DNA of 64,000 nt from Mesorhizobium sp. J428 (lineage in GTDB: Bacteria; Pseudomonadota; Alphaproteobacteria; Rhizobiales; Rhizobiaceae): positions 682,001-746,000 of the forward strand of contig NZ_JAJOMX010000001.1 of the NCBI RefSeq assembly GCF_024699925.1. The letters run 5' to 3'. Below are positions 15,871-24,233 of this stretch, in pieces. Under the pieces are notes generated by a model that ran no database searches, had not been told where the DNA came from, and saw only the letters and a list, made by a program, of their open reading frames with translations. Position numbers and translations under genes: made by a program. Positions within the stretch are counted from its first letter, which is position 1. Each line of letters starts with the position of its first letter.

Positions 15871-16551
15871 TCAGTCGCCCCTGCGGATGGCCGCCATGTT
15901 CATCGTCTCGCGCAGCCGGAACCCGATGGACTCGTAGAGCCTGATCGCTGGCGCATTGGTCGTGTAGGCGTGCAGGAAGGCGGTATCGCCCGCCTCCTGG
16001 ATCTTGCGGGTGCCGTAGAGCGACATCAGCCGCCCGAGCCCCCGCCCCTGCACGTCGGGATGCGAGCAGACGCCGCTCAGTTCCCGCAGCCCGTTCGGTC
16101 CGAGCCGCTGGCCGGCCATGGCGATCAGGCGTCCGTTCTCTCGGATGCCCCAGAACGGGCCGAAATCCTGTGCCCTGAGCGAGAACGGCCCGGGCTTCGT
16201 CAGCGTCGCAAGCTCCAGCATGTCGGCCGCGTCGGCGCGCCCGAGCGGCCGGATGCGCTCGTCATCGGCGAAGGCGACAGGCGCATCCGCCACCATCTGC
16301 ACCAGCGTCGCCTGCGTCGCCGGCTCGAAGCCGTGGGGGAAGGCGAGCGGATCCTTCTGCACGAGCAACAGCGTCCCGCCCGGCTCCGCGAGCTCGCCGA
16401 GCGCGGCGATGCTCTCTCGCGTCTCGTCGCCGGTCGCGGCGAAGGCGGACATGTCGGCGGGGTAGCGTTTCGCCAATGCCCCGCCCTCGGCGAGCGCCGC
16501 GTGGCGCGAGACGAGCGATGTCCAGATCGGTCTATCGAGAAGATGCGCCAT
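15871..16551 (-). CDS. GNAT family N-acetyltransferase
   Basis: A 226-residue protein whose C-terminal half (about residues 95-222) is a GNAT domain with the acetyl-CoA loop VCSHPDVQGRGLGRLM and the ending NAPAIRLYESIGFRLRETM. The N-terminal half is a family-specific extension. It converges with the SCP2 gene, leaving 12 bases, and its start overlaps the end of the MarR gene at 16532-17035 by 20 bases, so the two are probably co-expressed. The acceptor substrate is unknown. Confidence 0.85.
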   Translation of the reverse strand: MAHLLDRPIWTSLVSRHAALAEGGALAKRYPADMSAFAATGDETRESIAALGELAEPGGTLLLVQKDPLAFPHGFEPATQATLVQMVADAPVAFADDERIRPLGRADAADMLELATLTKPGPFSLRAQDFGPFWGIRENGRLIAMAGQRLGPNGLRELSGVCSHPDVQGRGLGRLMSLYGTRKIQEAGDTAFLHAYTTNAPAIRLYESIGFRLRETMNMAAIRRGD

Positions 16552-17035
16552 CGTCCGGATCCTCCGCGCGCCGCTGGAGCGGCCGCTCGGCGAGCCGGTC
16601 CTCCATCGACGCGAGTTGTTCGAGAAGCCCCGCCGGAAGGTCGCGGCAGAGATCGGCGACCGCCGCTTCGATCCGCGGCCAGATCATCGTCTTGCCCTCC
16701 TCCACCGCCTGTCGGCCGGCCTCGGTCAGCGTGATGACGCGCCGGCGCTGGTCGTCGGGCGGCGCCTGCGCGGTGACCAACCCCATCCTGGCCAGCTCCG
16801 AAACCGCACGCGTCGCGCCAGGCTGCGTGATCCCCAGCGCCTCCGCGAGGTCGCCGATGCCGAGGGGTCCCAGCCGATCGATAGCGGCGAGCGGCGGGTA
16901 GAGCGCTGGCTGCACCGCTCCGCCAAACCCGTCGATGATCTTCTGCGTATCGGCCTGCAGCCGCTCGCCGATACGACGAAAGCGTGTGCCGAGGCACAGA
17001 TAGCCAAGCGCGCGTACTACATCCTCCGTCATCAT
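16532..17035 (-). CDS. MarR family transcriptional regulator
   Basis: A 167-residue winged-helix regulator. It shows the helix-turn-helix LGIGDLAEALGITQPGATRA (about residues 74-93) and the wing PPDDQRRRVITLTEAG. It overlaps the following GNAT gene by 20 bases, making a regulator-enzyme pair. A palindrome TATATAA-CTGC-TTATATA at 17051-17068 sits just upstream, where autoregulation would act. Two ATG codons (17035 and 17032) are possible starts. Confidence 0.85.
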   Translation of the reverse strand: MMTEDVVRALGYLCLGTRFRRIGERLQADTQKIIDGFGGAVQPALYPPLAAIDRLGPLGIGDLAEALGITQPGATRAVSELARMGLVTAQAPPDDQRRRVITLTEAGRQAVEEGKTMIWPRIEAAVADLCRDLPAGLLEQLASMEDRLAERPLQRRAEDPDDGASSR

Positions 17036-17050
17036 AGAACTCGCTGTAGA

Positions 17051-17068
17051 TATATAACTGCTTATATA
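17051..17068. promoter_or_regulatory. AT-rich palindrome before marR
   Basis: TATATAA (17051-17057), spacer CTGC, TTATATA (17062-17068): perfect 7-base arms in an otherwise GC-rich region, 15 bases before the MarR start and about 85 before the NADAR gene on the other strand. Fits a MarR-type operator controlling both directions; inferred. Confidence 0.5.
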
Positions 17069-17153
17069 AATGCCTATAGAGCCTTGGCGTCAAGCACCCT
17101 GGGACGGCCACCCTGTTCGTTGACGTCATCTGGGCGAGCTGGGACTATGAGCA

Positions 17154-17705
17154 ATGACCTATGATCGCCAATGGCTCGAACGGGAATTCCGCGCAAAGGC
17201 AAAGCTGAAGTTCGTCTTCTTCTGGGGCCACCAGCCTTCAAAAGACGGAAGGCTGACGCCTGCATGCTTCAGCCAATGGTGGCCTTCGCCTTTCAAGGTC
17301 GAGGGTGTCACTTATCCTACCGCGGAACACTGGATGATGGCGGGAAAAGCCCTGCTGTTCGGCGACGATGACGCAGCAAAGCGAATACGCGAAGCCGGCG
17401 GTCCCAGGCAGGTCAAGGAACTCGGACGTCAGGTTCGCGGCTTCAACGAGATGCGCTGGTCCGCTGCCAGACGCGATATCGTCACCACCGGAAATCTCGA
17501 AAAATTCCGCCAGAACCCCGCACTCGGCTCCTTTCTCCAATCGACAGGGAAGGCCGTGCTTGTCGAGGCGAGTCCTGTCGACCGGATCTGGGGCATAGGT
17601 CTCGCAGCGGACGACGAGCATGCCGAGAATCCATTGCGGTGGAGGGGCGAGAACCTTCTCGGGTTCTCGCTCATGGATGTTCGCGACAGTCTGGCTGGGA
17701 GCTGA
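17154..17705 (+). CDS. NADAR family protein (YbiA-like N-glycosidase)
   Basis: A 183-residue NADAR domain protein. It shows FFWGHQPSKDG, FSQWWPSPFKVEGVTYPTAEHWMM (about residues 40-63), WSAARRDIV and DRIWGIGL, the landmarks of the family. YbiA-like members cleave the N-glycosidic bond of damaged riboflavin-pathway intermediates; other members act on ADP-ribose conjugates or lie beside defence genes. Here no defence partners are visible. The base composition looks somewhat less GC-rich than its neighbours, so it may have been acquired. Confidence 0.9.
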   Translation: MTYDRQWLEREFRAKAKLKFVFFWGHQPSKDGRLTPACFSQWWPSPFKVEGVTYPTAEHWMMAGKALLFGDDDAAKRIREAGGPRQVKELGRQVRGFNEMRWSAARRDIVTTGNLEKFRQNPALGSFLQSTGKAVLVEASPVDRIWGIGLAADDEHAENPLRWRGENLLGFSLMDVRDSLAGS

Positions 17706-17709
17706 CCGC

Positions 17710-18270
17710 TCAGGCGGCCAGCGCCGCCTTCGCCGCCTCGCTCTTGCGGCCGGCCGCCTTCAGCACGCCCTGCGCGCCATCCAGCGCGCCGTCCCTGAGT
17801 TCCAGCGCCAGGAAGCGGTGCTTCTCGTAGGGGCCGGGCATGGCGAGCCGATCGGTCTTCTCCGCCGAGAAGCCAAAGCGGGCGTAATAGGGCGCGTCGC
17901 CCACCAGCAGGATGGCTCCATGGCCAAGGCGCGCGGATTCCGCGATCGCGTGCTTCATGAGCGCCGAGCCGATGCCGGCCGACTTCAGCGACGGGTCGAC
18001 CGCGAGCGGGCCGAGCAGGAGCGCGCACCTGTCGCCCGCCTCGACATCCCACAGCCGCACCGTCCCGGCGGCACGCCCGTCCTCGCCACGCGCGACGAAG
18101 GCGAGCCCCTCGGACGGCAGACGGCCGCGGCGGATCTTCTCCGACGACTTGCGCTTGCGGCCCGGGCCCATGGCGCGGTCGAGCAGCGCCTCGCGGGCAG
18201 CGATGTCGCGGGCGGATTCGGTCTGGATTGTGAAAGCAAAAGCGATGGAAGGGGCAGGCACGGCGGTCAC
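17710..18270 (-). CDS. GNAT family N-acetyltransferase (YhbS-like)
   Basis: A 186-residue acetyltransferase. The acetyl-CoA loop is LGPLAVDPSLKSAGIGSALM (about residues 85-104), followed by LVGDAPYYARFGF, typical of YhbS-like GNATs. A basic segment (RKRKSSEKIRRGR) precedes the core and an Ala/Lys-rich tail follows it. It converges with the NADAR gene, with 4 bases between their ends. Substrate unknown. Confidence 0.85.
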   Translation of the reverse strand: MTAVPAPSIAFAFTIQTESARDIAAREALLDRAMGPGRKRKSSEKIRRGRLPSEGLAFVARGEDGRAAGTVRLWDVEAGDRCALLLGPLAVDPSLKSAGIGSALMKHAIAESARLGHGAILLVGDAPYYARFGFSAEKTDRLAMPGPYEKHRFLALELRDGALDGAQGVLKAAGRKSEAAKAALAA

Positions 18271-18349
18271 GGCATTGTCCTCGGGTGTGCGGTCAACGCA
18301 CCCCCAAAGCGAGAGTTGCAGGAAAATCGGTGGATCTGGTCGATTGTCC

Positions 18350-18374
18350 CAGGCGAGGCACGACGCCTCGCCTG
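18350..18374. terminator. Strong hairpin downstream of the decarboxylase gene
   Basis: CAGGCGAGGC (18350-18359), loop ACGAC, GCCTCGCCTG (18365-18374): a perfect 10-bp stem 38 bases past the decarboxylase stop. No run of U follows on the minus strand, so a classical intrinsic terminator is uncertain; it could protect the transcript 3' end. On the plus strand TTTTT follows a few bases later. Confidence 0.4.
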
Positions 18375-18412
18375 TCGCATTTTTGTGCAGCCCGGTTAGG
18401 GCGTTAGCCTCG

Positions 18413-19546
18413 TCAGATGACGTAGGCCCGCAGCGGCTCGAAACCGTTGAACGCGACCGCCGAATAGGTGGTCGTGTAGGCGCCCGTGCCCTCGATCAGC
18501 ACCTCGTCGCCGATCGTCAGCGACAGCGGCATCGGATAGGGCGTCTTCTCGTACATCACGTCCGCCGAATCGCAGGTCGGGCCGGCGAGCACGCAGGGTG
18601 CCGTCTCGGTGCCGTCATGCGCGGTCACGATCGGGTAGCGGATCGCCTCGTCCATCGTCTCGGCGAGACCGCCGAACTTGCCGATGTCGAGATAGACCCA
18701 GCGCACGTTGTCGTTGGCCGACTTGCGCGAGATCAGAACCACTTCCGACTTGATAACGCCCGCATTGCCGACCATGCCGCGGCCCGGCTCGATGATCGTC
18801 TCCGGGATCTGGTTGCCGAAGTGCTTCGACAGCGCATCGAAGATCGCCTGGCCGTAGGCCTGCGCCGCCGGCACGTCCTTCAGGTAACGCGTCGGGAAGC
18901 CGCCGCCCATGTTGACCATCTTCAGCACGATGCCCTCGTCGGCGAGCGTCGCGAACACGCGCTTGGCGTCGCCCAGAGCCTTGTCCCAGGCGTCGAGGTT
19001 GGTCTGCTGCGAGCCGACGTGGAACGACACGCCATAGGCGTCGAGGCCGAGCGACTTCGCATGGCGCAGCACGTCGACAGCCATCGCCGGCACGCAGCCG
19101 AACTTGCGCGACAGCGGCCACTCGGCGCCCTCGCCGTCGGTCAGGACGCGGCAGAACACGCGGGCCTCGGGAGCGACACGCGCGATCTTCTCCACTTCCT
19201 CGACGCAGTCGACGGCAAAGAGGCGGATGCCGAGCTCGTAGGCGCGCGCGATGTCGCGCTCCTTCTTGATGGTGTTGCCGAAGGAGATGCGGTCCGCAGG
19301 CGCACCCGCGTCCATCGCCATCTCGACTTCGGCAACGCTCGCGGTGTCGAAGGACGATCCCATCGAGGCAAGCAGGCGCAGGATCTCCGGCGCCGGGTTT
19401 GCCTTCACCGCGTAGTAGATCTTGCTTTCCGGCAGCGCCTTCTCGAAGGCGCGGAAATTGTCGGCCACGACGTCGAGGTCGACCACCAGGCAGGGGCCGG
19501 CGGGACGTCGGGTGGCGAGGAAATCGAGGATGCGCTGGGTGGCCAT
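18413..19546 (-). CDS. Ornithine/lysine decarboxylase, PLP fold type III
   Basis: A 377-residue enzyme of the eukaryotic-like ornithine decarboxylase group, which makes putrescine (or cadaverine). The PLP lysine is Lys48 in YYAVKANP. FHVGSQ, the phosphate-binding EPGRGMVGNAG and the active-site Cys region GPTCDSADVMYEK are all present. The ATG at 19546 gives the usual length. A long structured leader (see 19740-19935) resembles the alphaproteobacterial speF RNA motif, so regulation by polyamines or ornithine is likely. Homospermidine synthase, its downstream enzyme, is also in this window at 51427. Confidence 0.92.
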   Translation of the reverse strand: MATQRILDFLATRRPAGPCLVVDLDVVADNFRAFEKALPESKIYYAVKANPAPEILRLLASMGSSFDTASVAEVEMAMDAGAPADRISFGNTIKKERDIARAYELGIRLFAVDCVEEVEKIARVAPEARVFCRVLTDGEGAEWPLSRKFGCVPAMAVDVLRHAKSLGLDAYGVSFHVGSQQTNLDAWDKALGDAKRVFATLADEGIVLKMVNMGGGFPTRYLKDVPAAQAYGQAIFDALSKHFGNQIPETIIEPGRGMVGNAGVIKSEVVLISRKSANDNVRWVYLDIGKFGGLAETMDEAIRYPIVTAHDGTETAPCVLAGPTCDSADVMYEKTPYPMPLSLTIGDEVLIEGTGAYTTTYSAVAFNGFEPLRAYVI

Positions 19547-19739
19547 CGGGTCTCTCCATCGCGCGGATGCGCGCCATTGCTGCGAGCGAGCGGGCACGCA
19601 GCCTCGCTGTCGCGGTCAAACAAAGGCGGGACGCGTATCCGATGGAACCAGCCGGTGGAGACCCCGGAACCATCGAAAGCCATCTCGCGGCGATGAACCT
19701 TGGTCAGCCCGACCTCGGTTCGCTTTGTCTGCCTTGGCT

Positions 19740-19935
19740 TGGAGGGGAGACCCGTCCGCACTGCCGGCAATGAGGGTGTGCCTCAGAGGAGACCGGCATG
19801 TGGACAACCGGCTTCCAACAAGGCCCGCACCGTCGTTGCTTCAAGGCGTCCTCGGATCGGCGGTTGGCCGCTGAACCGACCGGGTTCGTTACTCCCCGGT
19901 TACCTGCCCTCGCCTCGCCATTCCGAGGTTCGGGG
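19740..19935 (-). ncRNA. Structured 5' leader, speF-motif-like
   Basis: On the minus strand the untranslated leader of the decarboxylase gene is rich in nested complementarity. The helices are CCTCGGA/TCCGAGG (19850-19856 with 19922-19928) enclosing ACCGGG/CCCGGT (19879-19884 with 19895-19900), and TGCCGG/CCGGCA (19762-19767 with 19793-19798) enclosing TGAGG/CCTCA (19771-19785). Rfam describes a conserved speF RNA upstream of ornithine decarboxylase genes in alphaproteobacteria; position and architecture agree, but I could not run a covariance model. Exact borders are approximate. Confidence 0.6.
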
Positions 19936-19971
19936 GACGCCCACAGGCACGTGCGACTTTGGGCAAGCGCG

Positions 19972-20000
19972 GATGTAATGAGAGGGTGTGTCACAATCAA
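19972..20000 (-). promoter_or_regulatory. Candidate promoter of the decarboxylase leader
   Basis: On the minus strand: TTGATT (20000-19995), 17 bases, TACATC (19977-19972). Spacing is ideal for a housekeeping sigma factor and matches are fair. Transcription from here gives a leader of roughly 420 bases that contains all of the structured RNA. Confidence 0.35.
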
Positions 20001-20196
20001 GGAAAAAGTGGGTGCGGGGCGGATTTTTTTCGTGAGGTCGCGGCAGATGTTAACGGGTTGTTTCGCCGGAGGATTCCGGCGTTTCTAGCGCAGCGCTTTT
20101 CAGAAAGGCAAAGAGCACATCCGCACGGACCGCCGCTAGGTGGTCCCCTGCCCGACATAGCGCGACGGCGGCACGCCCACCAACCGTGCGCCCGCG
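20001..20196. other. Intergenic stretch without a gene
   Basis: Part of the 650-bp gap between the decarboxylase and the GlxA-type regulator. It holds a small hairpin, CGCCGGA/TCCGGCG (20064-20081, loop GGAT), followed by TTT on the plus strand. Otherwise I see no coding region or RNA gene here. Confidence 0.5.
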
Positions 20197-21162
20197 CTAG
20201 ACCCCCGCCACGCGCCGGCGCGTCTCGGCCTGCTGCGCGGCGCGTCTCAAGGCTTGCGGCGGCTGGCCGAAGCCGCGCAGGAAGGCGCGGCGCATGCGGG
20301 CGGCGTCGCCGAACCCCGCCTCCTCGGCGATTCGCTCCAGCGGCGCGTGGCCGCTCTCCAGCGCCCGCCGCGCCGTTTCCAGCCGCAGCCGCTCCACCGC
20401 CTTGGCCGGCGTGGTGCCGGTCTCGGCGAGAAAGGCGCGGGCGAAGTGGCGCGGGCTCATCGCCGCCTGATCGGCCAGTTGCTCGACCGTCAGCGGCTCG
20501 GCGAGATGCGCGCGCATCCAGTCGGTCAAGTCGGCGAAGCGGCCGCTGCGGCCGGCCAGTTCCACCGGCGGCGCGAACTGCGACTGGCCGCCCGGCCGGC
20601 GCTGGTGCACCACCAGCTCCTGCGCGACGCGACGCGACACGTCGGGCCCCAGGTCCTCCTCGATCAGCGCCAGCGCCAGGTCGATGCCGGCGCTGATTCC
20701 GGCCGAGGTCCATATGTTGCCGTCGCGGATGAAGATGCGCTCCGCGTCGAGCTTCACCTTCGGATTGAGCCGCGCGAAATGCTCGGTGCTGCCCCAGTGG
20801 GTCGTCGCGCGCCGCCCCTCCAAGAGGCCCGCCGCGGCCAGGATGAAGGCGCCGGAACAGACGCTGGCGATCCGCCGTGCCTCGACGGCTCCCAGCCAGG
20901 CGACGATCTCGCGGAACGCCCCCATCGACCGCACGATCTCGCCACCGGAGACGATCACCGTGTCGAACGGTCCGTCGCGCATCGGCGCGGCCGACATCGA
21001 GAGGCCCGACGAGCTCGCCACCTCGCCGCCGCCCGGCGCGATTGCGGCCAGCGCATAGGATCCCGGGCGGAAGCGCTCCGCCATCTCGAAGGCCGCCACC
21101 GGCCCGGCTGCGTCGAGCAGCTGGAAACCGGGATGGAGGACCAGCGCGATCGATCGGGTCAT
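20197..21162 (-). CDS. GlxA family transcriptional regulator (DJ-1/PfpI + AraC)
   Basis: A 321-residue two-domain regulator. The N-terminal DJ-1/PfpI domain (residues about 1-170) has the nucleophile-elbow Cys in ASVCSGAFILAAAG. The C-terminal AraC helix-turn-helix (about 210-315) has LADQAAMSPRHFARAF and EEAGFGDAARMRRAFLRGFG. Such regulators sense small metabolites by the amidase-like domain; the ligand is not known here. It is divergent from a DJ-1/PfpI membrane protein gene 87 bases away, the likely target. Confidence 0.92.
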   Translation of the reverse strand: MTRSIALVLHPGFQLLDAAGPVAAFEMAERFRPGSYALAAIAPGGGEVASSSGLSMSAAPMRDGPFDTVIVSGGEIVRSMGAFREIVAWLGAVEARRIASVCSGAFILAAAGLLEGRRATTHWGSTEHFARLNPKVKLDAERIFIRDGNIWTSAGISAGIDLALALIEEDLGPDVSRRVAQELVVHQRRPGGQSQFAPPVELAGRSGRFADLTDWMRAHLAEPLTVEQLADQAAMSPRHFARAFLAETGTTPAKAVERLRLETARRALESGHAPLERIAEEAGFGDAARMRRAFLRGFGQPPQALRRAAQQAETRRRVAGV

Positions 21163-21248
21163 GTCTGTTTTTGCACGAAATATGTCATTTCGGACATGCT
21201 GCGCCGGCGCTAGGCTGCCGTCAAGTCGACTGGCGAGGAGATATCGCG

Positions 21249-22394
21249 ATGACGTTGCGGATGGCGCTCTGGGGGGTGCTCGGGCTGATCGTCCTGTTCG
21301 CGCTGGCGGCAGGCGGCTGGATCCTGTCGCTGCCCGCCGCGCCCGTCGCCAGTGCCGCGCCCGCCATCCCTTCCGGCGAGGCCCAGGCCGTGCTCGACGC
21401 CCTCAAGCCGCCGAAGCGCGAGCGCCCGGTGGTCGCGATCCTCGGCATCAACGACGCCACCGAGACCACCGACTACCTGATGCCCTACGGCATCCTGCGC
21501 CGTGCGGACGTGGCGGAGGTGGTGGCGCTCGCCACCGGCCCGGGGCCGGTCGCGCTCTTCCCGGCGCTCAAGGTGGAGCCGGACGCCACAACCGCCGAGT
21601 TCGACACGCGCTATCCCGACGGCGCGGACTATCTCATCGTCCCGGCAATGAGCCGCGACGACGATCCGGCCGCGCTGGACTTCATCCGCGCGCAGGCCGC
21701 CAAGGGCGCCATCGTCATCGGCGTCTGCGCCGGGGCCAAGGTCGTCGGCGCCGCCGGCCTGCTGGACAAGCGCAAGGGCACCACCCATTGGTACTACCTG
21801 AAGCAGCTGCGCGGCCTAAGCCCGACGATGGATTACGTTCCCGACCGCCGCCTCGTCGTCGACGGCCGCGTGGTCACCACGACGGGCATCACCGCCTCCA
21901 TGCCAATGTCGCTGACGCTGATCGAGGCGATCGCCAGCCGCGACAAGGCGGAGGCCACGGCCAGCGAACTCGGCTTAGAGAGCTGGGACGCGCGCCACGA
22001 CAGCAGCGCCTTCACCTTCACTCGCCCCTTCGCGCTGACGGCGATCGGCAATTCGGCCACGTTCTGGGGCCGCGAGACCTTCGGCATCCCGCTGCAGGCG
22101 GGCATCGATGAGGTGGCGCTCGCGCTCGTTGCGGACGCCTGGTCGCGCACCTACCGCTCCCGCGCCCTCACCTTCGCGGCGACCCCCGAGGCGGTTGTCA
22201 CCCGTGCCGGCCTGCGCATCCTCCCCGACCGCGTCCAGGCCGAGTGGCCCGCCGCCACGCGCCTTCCCGCGATCACCGCTCGGCCGGCGCAGGCGCTGAC
22301 CGCGACGCTGGACGCGATCTCTGGTCGTTACGGCGCCCGCACCTCAGACTTCGTCGCGATGCAGCTCGAATATCCGAAGACCGCGGCGAGATAG
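21249..22394 (+). CDS. Membrane-anchored DJ-1/PfpI family protein
   Basis: A 381-residue protein with an N-terminal membrane segment or uncleaved signal (about residues 6-28). A DJ-1/PfpI domain follows (about 55-240), with the elbow Cys in VIGVCAGAKVVGAAGLLDKR. A C-terminal part of about 140 residues I do not recognise comes next. It probably faces the periplasm. The related amidase domain in the divergent regulator suggests that both respond to one compound. Function unproven; members of this group include glutamine-amidotransferase-like proteins and chaperone or hydratase types. Confidence 0.85.
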   Translation: MTLRMALWGVLGLIVLFALAAGGWILSLPAAPVASAAPAIPSGEAQAVLDALKPPKRERPVVAILGINDATETTDYLMPYGILRRADVAEVVALATGPGPVALFPALKVEPDATTAEFDTRYPDGADYLIVPAMSRDDDPAALDFIRAQAAKGAIVIGVCAGAKVVGAAGLLDKRKGTTHWYYLKQLRGLSPTMDYVPDRRLVVDGRVVTTTGITASMPMSLTLIEAIASRDKAEATASELGLESWDARHDSSAFTFTRPFALTAIGNSATFWGRETFGIPLQAGIDEVALALVADAWSRTYRSRALTFAATPEAVVTRAGLRILPDRVQAEWPAATRLPAITARPAQALTATLDAISGRYGARTSDFVAMQLEYPKTAAR

Positions 22395-22518
22395 CCGCGA
22401 CGATGCGTCCCGCCCGTCCCCGATACGGCATCCGCCCCTTGCGCTCGTCCGTCCGGAATGGTTTAGGCACCGCTTCCTGACGGTCGCGACGGCCGGATTC
22501 CTCATCGGCTGGGCACGC

Positions 22519-24141
<1,623 letters not shown>

Positions 24142-24170
24142 CGGACGCCCGGCCTACCCTGCAGAAATGA

Positions 24171-24198
24171 AAAGGCCCATCCGGACGGACGGGCCTTT
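24171..24198. terminator. Bidirectional intrinsic terminator
   Basis: AAAGGCCC (24171-24178) pairs with GGGCCTTT (24191-24198), with a small inner CCGG/complement loop. It lies between the convergent ABC-F and PQQ dehydrogenase genes, with T-rich ends on both strands, so it can stop transcription from both. Confidence 0.75.
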
Positions 24199-24233
24199 CT
24201 AGTCAGGGCCTCAGCCCGCAGACGATTGTCAGG

